Positions 1 through 9,869 of a DNA stretch of 64,000 nucleotides are shown piece after piece. The first letter of the stretch is position 1. Each line of letters opens with the position of its first letter. Below the pieces are notes generated by a model. It had not been told where the DNA came from. It searched no databases and saw only the letters and a list, made by a program, of their open reading frames with translations. The position numbers were made by a program, and so were the translations under genes. The stretch comes from Urophycis tenuis (Eukaryota > Chordata > Actinopteri > Gadiformes > Phycidae), in NCBI GenBank assembly GCA_036785325.1, contig JAXIVH010000145.1:196001-260000 (forward strand), given 5' to 3'.

Positions 1-346
1 AGACTGCTCGCGGATGGGCTCATTTTAAGCGGGGAAATCTAAGCTTCCCAACGGCGTATGGCAAGACTATATTCACTAAAGGGTCGTTGAAATACTAAGC
101 TAATTAATTTGTGTTCTGTCAGGAAAGATTGATGTTAATTGAAACGTTGAAGGTATGTCTTTAGCTGCTGGGTAGACTCCAGTCAACCTGACGCAGATTT
201 GTCTGTGAGCAACCAAATTGCTCGGAGATGGGCTCATTTTAAACGGGGAAATCTAAGCTTTCCAACGACGTATGGCATGACTATATTTGCCCACGGGTTG
301 TCGAAATAATAAGCTGATTCATGTGTGTTCTGTTGGCTGTGGAAAG
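1..346. repeat. 214-bp satellite, left window edge
   Basis: About 1.6 monomers of the satellite, cut by the window start. The last monomer is the cassette-junction type: it reads gcatgactatatttgcccac where ordinary monomers read gcaagactatattgactcat, and it stops matching the monomer just after ggaaag at 341-346, where cassette 1 begins. Confidence 0.95.
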
Positions 347-489
347 AAAATAGCACACAAGTCATACCAAGTCACCTTTATTGTCAGTGATAAACATGAA
401 TAAATAAAAAGTATGGACATTGTATAAACAGTTGTATAAAAAGTGTAAACGGTATGAACAGTGTTCTTATAAAAGATATCAATATCAAT

Positions 490-519
490 ACTGATCACGT
501 GTGTATTTTATATTTCCAG
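490..519 (+). promoter_or_regulatory. Branch point and 3' splice site, copy 1
   Basis: tactgatc lies about 25 nt before a pyrimidine-rich run ending tatatttccag (AG at 518-519). The spacing and composition fit a vertebrate 3' splice site. The same sequence precedes the exon block in all 28 cassettes. Copies 11, 19 and 27 read tattatatatttccag instead of tattttatatttccag, which slightly weakens the pyrimidine tract. Confidence 0.6.
496..501. promoter_or_regulatory. CACGTG hexamer, copy 1
   Basis: A palindromic CACGTG (canonical E-box core) sits between the branch-point-like motif and the acceptor in every cassette, so the array carries 28 regularly placed copies. No binding or promoter role can be shown from sequence alone, and chance inclusion in the ancestral cassette is a sufficient explanation. 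Confidence 0.3.
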
Positions 520-1023
520 ATTATTTGTTGATGAGCCAGAGCCTGTGACTCCCACCAACCGGCCCGTTCAGCCCACTGCGTTGTCGTCCTCCACCCGGCC
601 GAAGCCTCCTGCGCCCACCCGCCTCCAGCCGAGGCCTCCTGCTGCGTCAGCCTGTGGCCCGCCCGCCCCCTGTGTCGGCAGCACCCATACCGCTGGTCCT
701 CCCCGCACAGCCACAGGCCCCCTCCGTCCTGCTTCGTGGGCCATCCTGCAGCTGTCTCTGCAGTCATCGTGTGTCAAAACCATTCAAACTTGTATATGGT
801 AACATTTCAAAATGACACCAGCATAAATGAGGACCTTGCAATAGGTTGTGTGTTACAGGACCCCCCTGGCATACAGCTGTATGTCTCTGTGAAGGTGGTT
901 GTGAAGAACGGCATCCGGCTGAACAAGTACAAGTGCCGGCGAGGCAGCAACTCTCTCGAGGGGTTGCACGCCCACCTGGTTAACGCCATCCCTTCACAGC
1001 GATGTGGGATCATGCCGTTCCAA
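520..1023 (+). pseudogene. Exon-like gene fragment, copy 1 (class A)
   Basis: A 504-bp, GC-rich block between a 3' splice site (AG at 518-519) and a gtaagt donor at 1024. Two reading frames are visible. The first, entered with one base to complete a codon, runs from 521 to a stop at 800-802. It is proline-rich (VDEPEPVTPTNRP near the start, RPKPPAPTRLQPRPPA further on), like a disordered linker. The second frame is open from 535 to a stop at 1033-1035. Its end, 859-1023, follows a ttacag acceptor and encodes 55 residues with basic KYKCRRGSNSLEG and LHAHLVNAIPS. From memory, RGxxSLEGxHxHL segments occur in transposase-like or domesticated proteins of fish and invertebrates, where the glutamate could be a catalytic acidic residue; I cannot verify this. 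The two frames are offset by one base, and the best internal donor (ggtaac at 799) gives a frame mismatch and an unusually short 60-bp intron. I read it as a non-functional gene fragment. Cassette limits are 347-1331; CA/TA tract 1038-1147. Confidence 0.55.
859..1023 (+). other. Symmetric 165-nt exon candidate, copy 1
   Basis: Bounded by gtgttacag and gtaagt, this segment is exactly 55 codons and starts and ends between codons (phase 0-0) in the frame DPPGIQLYVSV...GIMPFQ. Copies of such an exon could in principle be spliced to each other without changing frame. Equivalent segments lie at the same offset in all 28 cassettes. No downstream exon continuing the domain is visible in the window. 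Which acceptor is used, this one or the stronger one at 519, cannot be decided from sequence. Confidence 0.4.
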
Positions 1024-1029
1024 GTAAGT
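1024..1029 (+). promoter_or_regulatory. 5' splice site, copy 1
   Basis: CAA|GTAAGT is close to the metazoan donor consensus. The gtaagtgatt sequence is invariant in all 28 cassettes and is followed within about 10 nt by the CA microsatellite, or in copies 19 and 27 by a mobile element. Confidence 0.65.
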
Positions 1030-1035
1030 GATTAA

Positions 1036-1037
<2 letters not shown>

Positions 1038-1092
<55 letters not shown>

Positions 1093-1147
1093 GCGCATAT
1101 ATGCACACACACATACGCATATATACACACACATATATATATATATA
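1038..1147. repeat. CA/CG/TA compound microsatellite, copy 1
   Basis: A long (CA)n run, a short gcgcgc core, then gcatatatgc, alternating CA and TATA blocks ending in (TA)n. All is alternating purine-pyrimidine, a composition that favours Z-DNA or slippage. This is the class A form. Tract lengths over the array run from 81 bp (copies 3 and 17) to 125 bp (copy 13) and account for nearly all cassette length variation apart from the 580-bp insertions. On the minus strand such tracts give spurious VCVCVC open frames. Confidence 0.95.
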
Positions 1148-1331
1148 CTTATACATAGCTGACCCTTTTTTTCCCCCTTCTCGGGGATTATGCTCCCAGT
1201 TTTGATCTCGGACGTCTGGTCACTTGTAGCATATAATAATATTCTATTACTGTTAAGCCAACTATGAATAATAAAACAGGCCAAAACATGTGTCCTTTAT
1301 CATAGCTACACGTATTACAAAAAAAACGCGT
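1148..1331 (+). other. Cassette 3' spacer, copy 1
   Basis: A 184-bp non-coding spacer between microsatellite and satellite, with a T7/C5 run, ggggattatgctccc and a run of A before acgcgtg. Its length is the same in all 28 cassettes, with substitutions that define haplotypes: attctatt or attatatt (the latter in copies 5, 6, 14), cttgtag or cttatag (class C), and acgcgtg, acacgtg or acccttg at the end. No gene or RNA signal is seen. Confidence 0.8.
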
Positions 1332-1756
1332 GAATTGAAAAGTTGAAGGTATGTTTTTAGCTGCTGGGTAGACTTCAGTCAACCTGACGCAGTTTTGTCT
1401 GTGAGCAACCAAATTGCTCGGGGATGGGCTCATTTTAAGCGGGGAAATCTAAGCTTCCCAACGGCGTATGGCAAGACTATATTCACTAAAGGGTCGTTGA
1501 AATACTAAGCTAATTAATTTGTGTTCTGTCAGGAAAGATTGATGTTAATTGAAACGTTGAAGGTATGTCTTTAGCTGCTGGGTAGACTCCAGTCAACCTG
1601 ACGCAGATTTGTCTGTGAGCAACCAAATTGCTCGGAGATGGGCTCATTTTAAACGGGGACATCTAAGCTTTCCAACGACGTATGGCATGACTATATTTGC
1701 CCACGGGTTGTCGAAATAATAAGCTGATTCATGTGTGTTCTGTTGGCTGTGGAAAG
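1332..1756. repeat. Satellite interval 1, n=2 (425 bp)
   Basis: Two 214-bp monomers. A monomer runs ggtatgtttttagctgctgg, gtagacttcagtcaacctga, a variable block around ttgctcgggg, then aatctaagctttccaacg, actatattgactcatggg, taattaatttgtgttctg and taattgaaacgttgaa. This interval has the cttcccaacg variant and a second monomer with aaacggggacatc, the form that follows class A copies 1, 8, 15, 22 and 24. Confidence 0.97.
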
Positions 1757-1929
1757 AAAATAGCACACAAGTCATACCAAGTCACCTTTATTGTCAGTGA
1801 TAAACATGAATAAATAAAAAGTATGGACATTGTATAAACAGTTGTATAAAAAGTGTAAACGGTATGAACAGTGTTCTTATAAAAGATATCAATATCAATA
1901 CTGATCACGTGTGTATTTTATATTTCCAG

Positions 1930-2433
1930 ATTATTTGTTGATGAGCCAGAGCCTGTGACTCCCACCAACCGGCCCGTTCAGCCCACTGCGTTGTCGTCCT
2001 CCACCCGGCCGAAGCCTCCTGCGCCCACCCGCCTCCAGCCGAGGCCTCCTGCTGCGTCAGCCTGTGGCCCGCCCGCCCCCTGTGTCGGCAGCACCCATAC
2101 CGCTGGTCCTCCCCGCACAGCCACAGGCCCCCTCCGTCCTGCTTCGTGGGCCATCCTGCAGCTGTCTCTGCAGTCATCGTGTGTCAAAACCATTCAAACT
2201 TGTATATGGTAACATTTCAAAATGACACCAGCATAAATGAGGACCTTGCAATAGGTTGTGTGTTACAGGACCCCCCTGGCATACAGCTGTATGTCTCTGT
2301 GAAGGTGGTTGTGAAGAACGGCATCCGGCTGAACAAGTACAAGTGCCGGCGAGGCAGCAACTCTCTCGAGGGGTTGCACGCCCACCTGGTTAACGCCATC
2401 CCTTCACAGCGATGTGGGATCATGCCGTTCCAA
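1930..2433 (+). pseudogene. Exon-like gene fragment, copy 2 (class B)
   Basis: Same two frames as copy 1, with no difference that I can see in the 504-bp block. Cassette 1757-2718; CA/TA tract 2448-2534 (87 bp) of the short class B form with a gcgcgcgggcgc core. The spacer ends aaacacgtg, as in copies 3, 19 and 27. It forms an A-B pair with copy 1 across two monomers. Confidence 0.55.
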
Positions 2434-2718
2434 GTAAGTGATTAAAACACTACACACACACACACACACGCGCGCGGGCGCATATATACACACACACACA
2501 CGCATATATACACACACATATATATATATATATACTTAAACATAGCTGACCCTTTTTTTCCCCCTTCTCGGGGATTATGCTCCCAGTTTTGATCTCGGAC
2601 GTCTGGTCACTTGTAGCATATAATAATATTCTATTACTGTTAAGCCAACTATGAATAATAAAACAGGCCAAAACATGTGTCCTTTATCATAGCTACACGT
2701 ATTACAAAAAAAACACGT

Positions 2719-3357
2719 GAATTGAAACGTTGAAGGTATGTTTTTAGCTGCTGGGTAGACTTCAGTCAACCTGACGCAGTTTTGTCTGTGAGCAACCAAA
2801 TTGCTCGGGGATGGGCTCATTTTAAGCGGGGAAATCTAAGCTTTCCAACGGCGTATGGCTAGACTATATTGACTCATGGGTCGTTGAAATACTAAGCTAA
2901 TTAATTTGTGTTCTGTAAGGAAAGATTAATGTTAATTGAAACGTTGAAGGTTTTTTTTTAGCTGCTGGGTAGACTTCAGTCAACCTGACGCAGTTTAGTC
3001 TGTGATCAACCAGACTGCTCGCGGATGGGCTCATTTTAAGCGGGGAAATCTAAGCTTCCCAACGGCATATGGCAAGACTATATTCACTAAAGGGTCGTTG
3101 AAATACTAAGCTAATTAATTTGTGTTCTGTCAGGAAAGATTGATGTTAATTGAAACGTTGAAGGTATGTCTTTAGCTGCTGGGTAGACTCCAGTCAACCT
3201 GACGCAGATTTGTCTGTGAGCAACCAAATTGCTCGGAGATGGGCTCATTTTAAACGGGGACATCTAAGCTTTCCAACGACGTATGGCATGACTATATTTG
3301 CCCACGGGTTGTCGAAATAATAAGCTGATTCATGTGTGTTCTGTTGGCTGTGGAAAG
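2719..3357. repeat. Satellite interval 2, n=3 (639 bp)
   Basis: Three monomers, the only three-monomer interval. It includes the gaaggttttttttagc variant, where eight T replace the usual tatgttttt, and a cttcccaacggcata monomer. The last is the junction type with ttgcccacgggttg. Confidence 0.97.
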
Positions 3358-3530
3358 AAAATAGCACACAAGTCATACCAAGTCACCTTTATTGTCAGTG
3401 ATAAACATGAATAAATAAAAAGTATGGACATTGTATAAACAGTTGTATAAAAAGTGTAAACGGTATGAACAGTGTTCTTATAAAAGATATCAATATCAAT
3501 ACTGATCACGTGTGTATTTTATATTTCCAG

Positions 3531-4034
3531 ATTATTTGTTGATGAGCCAGAGCCTGTGACTCCCACCAACCGGCCCGTTCAGCCCACTGCGTTGTCGTCC
3601 TCCACCCGGCCGAAGCCTCCTGCGCCCACCCGCCTCCAGCCGAGGCCTCCTGCTGCGTCAGCCTGTGGCCCGCCCGCCCCCTGTGTCGGCAGCACCCATA
3701 CCGCTGGTCCTCCCCGCACAGCCACAGGCCCCCTCCGTCCTGCTTCGTGGGCCATCCTGCAGCTGTCTCTGCAGTCATCGTGTGTCAAAACCATTCAAAC
3801 TTGTATATGGTAACATTTCAAAATGACACCAGCATAAATGAGGACCTTGCAATAGGTTGTGTGTTACAGGACCCCCCTGGCATACAGCTGTATGTCTCTG
3901 TGAAGGTGGTTGTGAAGAACGGCATCCGGCTGAACAAGTACAAGTGCCGGCGAGGCAGCAACTCTCTCGAGGGGTTGCACGCCCACCTGGTTAACGCCAT
4001 CCCTTCACAGCGATGTGGGATCATGCCGTTCCAA
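3531..4034 (+). pseudogene. Exon-like gene fragment, copy 3 (class B)
   Basis: Block indistinguishable from copy 1 in both frames. Cassette 3358-4313, 956 bp, equal shortest with copy 17; CA/TA tract 4049-4129 (81 bp), shortened mainly in the terminal TA run. Confidence 0.55.
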
Positions 4035-4313
4035 GTAAGTGATTAAAACACTACACACACACACACACACGCGCGCGGGCGCATATATACACACACACAC
4101 ACGCATATATACACACACATATATATATACTTAAACATAGCTGACCCTTTTTTTCCCCCTTCTCGGGGATTATGCTCCCAGTTTTGATCTCGGACGTCTG
4201 GTCACTTGTAGCATATAATAATATTCTATTACTGTTAAGCCAACTATGAATAATAAAACAGGCCAAAACATGTGTCCTTTATCATAGCTACACGTATTAC
4301 AAAAAAAACACGT

Positions 4314-6022
4314 GAATTGAAAAGTTGAAGGTATGTTTTTAGCTGCTGGGTAGACTTCAGTCAACCTGACGCAGTTTTGTCTCTGAGCAACCACATTGCT
4401 TGGGGATGGGCTCATTTTAAGCGGGGAAATCTAAGCTTTCCAACGGCGTATGGCAAGACTATATTGACTCATGGGTGGTTGAAATACTAAGATAATTAAT
4501 TTGTGTTCTGTAAGGAAAGATGGATGTTAATTGAAACGTTGAAGGTATGTTTTTAGCTGCTGGGTAGACTTCAGTCAACCTGACGCAGTTTAGTCTGTGA
4601 TCAACCAGACTGCTCGCGGATGGGCTCATTTTAAGCGGGAAAATCTAAGCTTTCCAACAACGTATGGCAAGACTATATTCACCAAAGGGTCGTTGAAATA
4701 CTAAGCTAATTAATTTGTGTTCTGTAAGGAAAGATTGATGTTAATTGAAACGTTAAAGGTATGTTTTTAGCTGCTGGGTAGACTTCATTCAACCTGACGC
4801 AGTTTAGTCTGTGATCAACCAGACTGCTCGCGGATGGGCTCATTTTAAGCGGGGAAATCTAAGCTTTCCAACGGCGTATAGCAAGACTATATTGACTCAT
4901 GGGTCGTTGAAATACTAAGCTAATTAATTTGTGTTCTGTAAGGAAAGATTGATGTTAATTGAAACGTTAAAGGTATGTTTTTAGCTGCTGGGTAGACTTC
5001 ATTCAACCTGACGCAGTTTAGTCTGTGATCAACCAGACTGCTCGCGGATGGGCTCATTTTAAGCGGGGAAATCGAAGCTTTCCAACGGCGTATGGCAAGA
5101 CTATATTGACTCATGGGTCGTTGAAATACTAAGCTAATTAATTTGTGTTCTGTAAGGAAAGATTGATGTTAATCGAAACGTTTAAGGTATGTTTTTAGCT
5201 GCTGGGTAGACTTCAGTCAACCTGACGCAGTTTAGTCTGTGATCAACCAGACTGCTGGCGGATGGGCTCATTTTAAGCGGGGAAATCTAAGCTTTTCAAC
5301 GGCGTATGGCAAGACTATATTCACTAAAGGGCCGTTGAAATACTAAGCTAATTAATTTGTGTTCTGTAAGGAAAGATTGATGTTAATTGAAACGTTAAAG
5401 GTATGTTTTTAGCTGCTGGGTAGACTTCATTCAACCTGACTTAGTTTTGTCTGTGAGCAACCAAATTGCTCGGGGATGGGCTCATTTTAAGCGGGGAAAT
5501 CTAAGCTTTCCAACGGCGTATGGCTAGACTATATTGACTCATGGGTCGTTGAAATACTAAGCTAATTAATTTGTGTTCTGTAAGGAAAGATTAATGTTAA
5601 TTGAAACGTTGAAGGTTTTTTTTTAGCTGCTGGGTAGACTTCAGTCAACCTGACGCAGTTTAGTCTGTGATCAACCAGACTGCTCGCGGATGGGCTCATT
5701 TTAAGCGGGGAAATCTAAGCTTCCCAACGGCGTATGGCAAGACTATATTCACTAAAGGGTCGTTGAAATACTAAGCTAATTAATTTGTGTTCTGTCAGGA
5801 AAGATTGATGTTAATTGAAACGTTGAAGGTATGTCTTTAGCTGCTGGGTAGACTCCAGTCAACCTGACGCAGATTTGTCTGTGAGCAACCAAATTGCTCG
5901 GAGATGGGCTCATTTTAAACGGGGACATCTAAGCTTTCCAACGACGTATGGCATGACTATATTTGCCCACGGGTTGTCGAAATAATAAGCTGATTCATGT
6001 GTGTTCTGTTGGCTGTGGAAAG
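4314..6022. repeat. Satellite interval 3, n=8 (1,709 bp)
   Basis: Eight monomers. The order of variants at the left (ttgcttgggg, caacaacg, gtatagcaag, atcgaagc, taatcgaaacgttta) is repeated in intervals 4, 11 and 16, so these share ancestry. The right end instead matches interval 2 (tttttttt, then cttccc). Confidence 0.97.
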
Positions 6023-6195
6023 AAAATAGCACACAAGTCATACCAAGTCACCTTTATTGTCAGTGATAAACATGAATAAATAAAAAGTATGGACATTGTA
6101 TAAACAGTTGTATAAAAAGTGTAAACGGTATGAACAGTGTTCTTATAAAAGATATCAATATCAATACTGATCACGTGTGTATTTTATATTTCCAG

Positions 6196-6699
6196 ATTAT
6201 TTGTTGATGAGCCAGAGCCTGTGACTCCCACCAACCGGCCCGTTCAGCCCACTGCGTTGTCGTCCTCCACCCGGCCGAAGCCTCCTGCGCCCACCCGCCT
6301 CCAGCCGAGGCCTCCTGCTGCGTCAGCCTGTGGCCCGCCCGCCCCCTGTGTCGGCAGCACCCATACCGCTGGTCCTCCCCGCACAGCCACAGGCCCCCTC
6401 CGTCCTGCTTCGTGGGCCATCCTGCAGCTGTCTCTGCAGTCATCGTGTGTCAAAACCATTCAAACTTGTATATGGTAACATTTCAAAATGACACCAGCAT
6501 AAATGAGGACCTTGCAATAGGTTGTGTGTTACAGGACCCCCCTGGCATACAGCTGTATGTCTCTGTGAAGGTGGTTGTGAAGAACGGCATCCGGCTGAAC
6601 AAGTACAAGTGCCGGCGAGGCAGCAACTCTCTCGAGGGGTTGCACGCCCACCTGGTTAACGCCATCCCTTCACAGCGATGTGGGATCATGCCGTTCCAA
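6196..6699 (+). pseudogene. Exon-like gene fragment, copy 4 (class B)
   Basis: Block indistinguishable from copy 1. Cassette 6023-6986; CA/TA tract 6714-6802 (89 bp), with a longer terminal TA run, a length shared in kind with copy 21. Confidence 0.55.
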
Positions 6700-6986
6700 G
6701 TAAGTGATTAAAACACTACACACACACACACACACGCGCGCGGGCGCATATATACACACACACACACGCATATATACACACACATATATATATATATATA
6801 TACTTAAACATAGCTGACCCTTTTTTTCCCCCTTCTCGGGGATTATGCTCCCAGTTTTGATCTCGGACGTCTGGTCACTTGTAGCATATAATAATATTCT
6901 ATTACTGTTAAGCCAACTATGAATAATAAAACAGGCCAAAACATGTGTCCTTTATCATAGCTACACGTATTACAAAAAAAACGCGT

Positions 6987-8909
6987 GAATTGAAAAGTTG
7001 AAGGTATGTTTTTAGCTGCTGGGTAGACTTCAGTCAACCTGACGCAGTTTTGTCTCTGAGCAACCACATTGCTTGGGGATGGGCTCATTTTAAGCGGGGA
7101 AATCTAAGCTTTCCAACGGCGTATGGCAAGACTATATTGACTCATGGGTCGTTGAAATACTAAGATAATTAATTTGTGTTCTGTAAGGAAAGATGGATGT
7201 TAATTGAAACGTTGAAGGTATGTTTTTAGCTGCTGGGTAGACTTCAGTCAACCTGACGCAGTTTAGTCTGTGATCAACCAGACTGCTCGCGGATGGGCTC
7301 ATTTTAAGCGGGAAAATCTAAGCTTTCCAACAACGTATGGCAAGACTATATTCACCAAAGGGTCGTTGAAATACTAAGCTAATTAATTTGTGTTCTGTAA
7401 GGAAAGATTGATGTTAATTGAAACGTTAAAGGTATGTTTTTAGCTGCTGGGTAGACTTCATTCAACCTGACGCAGTTTAGTCTGTGATCAACCAGACTGC
7501 TCGCGGATGGGCTCATTTTAAGCGGGGAAATCTAAGCTTTCCAACGGCGTATAGCAAGACTATATTGACTCATGGGTCGTTGAAATACTAAGCTAATTAA
7601 TTTGTGTTCTGTAAGGAAAGATTGATGTTAATTGAAACGTTAAAGGTATGTTTTTAGCTGCTGGGTAGACTTCATTCAACCTGACGCAGTTTAGTCTGTG
7701 ATCAACCAGACTGCTCGCGGATGGGCTCATTTTAAGCGGGGAAATCGAAGCTTTCCAACGGCGTATGGCAAGACTATATTGACTCATGGGTCGTTGAAAT
7801 ACTAAGCTAATTAATTTGTGTTCTGTAAGGAAAGATTGATGTTAATCGAAACGTTTAAGGTATGTTTTTAGCTGCTGGGTAGACTTCAGTCAACCTGACG
7901 CAGTTTAGTCTGTGATCAACCAGACTGCTGGCGGATGGGCTCATTTTAAGCGGGGAAATCTAAGCTTTTCAACGGCGTATGGCAAGACTATATTCACTAA
8001 AGGGCCGTTGAAATACTAAGCTAATTAATTTGTGTTCTGTAAGGAAAGATTGATGTTAATTGAAACGTTAAAGGTATGTTTTTAGCTGCTGGGTAGACTT
8101 CATTCAACCTGACGCAGTTTAGTCTGTGATCAACCAGACTGCTCGCGGATGGACTCATTTTAAGCGGGGAAATCTAAGCTTTCCAACGGCGTATTGCAAG
8201 ACTATATTGACTCATGGGTCGTTGAAATACTAAGCTAATTAATTTGTGTTCTGTAAGGAAAGATTGATGTTAATTGAAACGTTGAAGGTATGTTTTTAGC
8301 TGCTGGGTAGACTTCAGTCATCCTGACGCAGTTTTGTCTGTGAGCAACTAAATTGCTTTGGGATGGGCTCATTTTAAGCGGGGAAATCTAAGCTTTCCAA
8401 CGGTGTATGGCAAGACTATATTCACTAAAGGGTCGTTGAAATACTAAGCTAATTAATTTCTGTTCTGTGAGGAAAGATTGATCTTAATTGAAACGTTGAA
8501 GGTATGTTTTTAGCTGCTGGGTAGACTTCAGTCAACCTGACGCAGTTTAATCTGTGATCAACCAGACTGCTCGCGGATGGGCCCATTTTGAGCGGAGAAA
8601 TCGAAGCTTTCCAACGGCGTATGGCAAGACTATATTGACTCATGGGTCGTTGAAATACTTAGCTAATTAATTTGTGTTCTGTAAGGAAAGATTAATGTTA
8701 ATTGAAACGTTGAAGGTTTTTTTTTAGCTGCTGGGTAGACTTCAGTCAACCTGACGCAGTTTTGTCTTTGAGCAACCAAATTGATCAGAGATGGGCTCAT
8801 TTTAAGCGGGGAAATCTAAGCTTTCCAACGAAGTATGGCATGACTATATTTGCCCACGGGTCGTCGAAATAATAAGCTGATTCATGTGTGTTCTGTTGGC
8901 TGTGGAAAG
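6987..8909. repeat. Satellite interval 4, n=9 (1,923 bp)
   Basis: Nine monomers. The variant order matches interval 11, which has two extra monomers. It ends with a gcccattttgagcggag monomer, an eight-T monomer and a ttgatcagag junction monomer that otherwise precede only copies 12, 20 and 28. Confidence 0.97.
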
Positions 8910-9082
8910 AAAATAGCACACAAGTCCTACCAAGTCAACTTTGTTGTCAGTGATAAACATTAATAAATAAACAGTATGGACATTGTATAAACAGTTGTAT
9001 AAAAAGTGTAAACAGTATGAACAGTGTTCTTATAAAAGATATCAATATCAATACTGATCACGTGTGTATTTTATATTTCCAG

Positions 9083-9586
9083 ATTATTTGTTGATGAGCC
9101 AGAGCCTGTGACTCCCACCAACCGGCCCGTTCAGCCCACTGCGTTGTCGTCCTCCACCCGGCCGAAGCCTCCTGCGCCCACCCGCCTCCAGCCGAGGCCT
9201 CCTGCTGCGTCAGCCTGTGGCCCGCCCGCCCCCTGTGTCGGCAGCACCCATACCGCTGGTCCTCCCCGCACAGCCACAGGCCCCCTCCGTCCTGCTTCGT
9301 GGGCCATCCTGCAGCTGTCTCTGCAGTCATCGTGTGTCAAAAACATTCAAACTTGTATATGGTAACATTTCAAAATGACACCAGCATAAATGAGGACCTT
9401 GCAATAGGTTGTGTGTTACAGGACCCCCCTGGCATACAGCTGTATGTCTCTGTGAAGGTGGTTGTGAAGAACGGCATCCGGCTGAACAAGTACAAGTGCC
9501 GGCGAGGCAGCAACTCTCTCGAGGGGTTGCACGCCCACCTGGTTAACGCCATCCCTTCACAGCGATGTGGGATCATGCCGTTCCAA
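9083..9586 (+). pseudogene. Exon-like gene fragment, copy 5 (class B, mosaic)
   Basis: One difference from copy 1: C to A at 9343, giving VKNIQ instead of VKTIQ in the proline-rich frame and QKHS instead of QNHS in the other. Cassette 8910-9869; CA/TA tract 9601-9685 with a gcgcgcgggtgc core shared with copy 14. The 5' flank is the class C type (L4) while the 3' half is class B, so the cassette is mosaic. Confidence 0.55.
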
Positions 9587-9869
9587 GTAAGTGATTAAAA
9601 CACTACACACACACACACACGCGCGCGGGTGCATATATACACACACACACACGCATATATACACACACATATATATATATATATACTTAAACATAGCTGA
9701 CCCTTTTTTTCCCCCTTCTCGGGGATTATGCTCCCAGTTTTGATCTCGGACGTCTGGTCACTTGTAGCATATAATAATATTATATTACTGTTAAGCCAAC
9801 AATGAATAATAAAACAGGCCAAAACATGTGTCCTTTATCATAGCTACACGTATTACAAAAAAAACGCGT

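Larger units (their letters stand above)
347..519 (+). other. Cassette 5' flank, copy 1 (intron-like)
   Basis: Non-coding, AT-rich sequence from the satellite junction to the first splice acceptor; it represents the same 173-bp flank in all 28 cassettes. It carries AATAAA-like stretches (gaataaataaaaag), a short direct repeat (gatatcaatatcaatac), a CACGTG hexamer and the branch-point/acceptor described separately. Five flank variants exist. L1 (cataccaag, gaataaataaaaag) is in copies 1-4, 6-9, 14-17 and 21-25. L2 (cctaccaagtcaac, aaacatta) is in 10, 18, 26. L3 (cctaccaagtcacc) is in 11, 19, 27. L4 (cctaccaagtcaactttgttg) is in 5, 12, 20, 28. A mosaic form is in 13. No gene is seen here. Confidence 0.8.

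Noticed and set aside
495..767. A 90-codon minus-strand open frame repeated in most cassettes
   Set aside because: It is a shadow of the GC-rich proline-rich block, crosses the splice acceptor and shows no domain; the sense-strand frame with splice signals explains the region better.
799..858. A real 60-bp intron between the two halves of the exon block
   Set aside because: It is shorter than usual vertebrate introns and its removal brings the downstream segment into the wrong frame, with a stop soon after.
994..1284. Minus-strand frames with long VCVCVC or ICVCVY runs
   Set aside because: They are translations of the CA/TA microsatellite and change length with it.
347..1331. The cassette as an LTR retrotransposon or processed retrocopy
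   Set aside because: No terminal repeats, primer-binding site or reverse-transcriptase frame is visible, and intron-like flanks with splice sites are present, which argues against a processed copy.
4920..5114. A 64-codon minus-strand frame repeated in several satellite intervals
   Set aside because: It lies wholly in satellite monomers whose 214-bp length is not a multiple of three, is open only in some variants and resembles no protein I know.
1332..6022. CRISPR-like array of regular repeats
   Set aside because: Repeats are 214 bp, contiguous, without unique spacers, and the sequence is eukaryotic.
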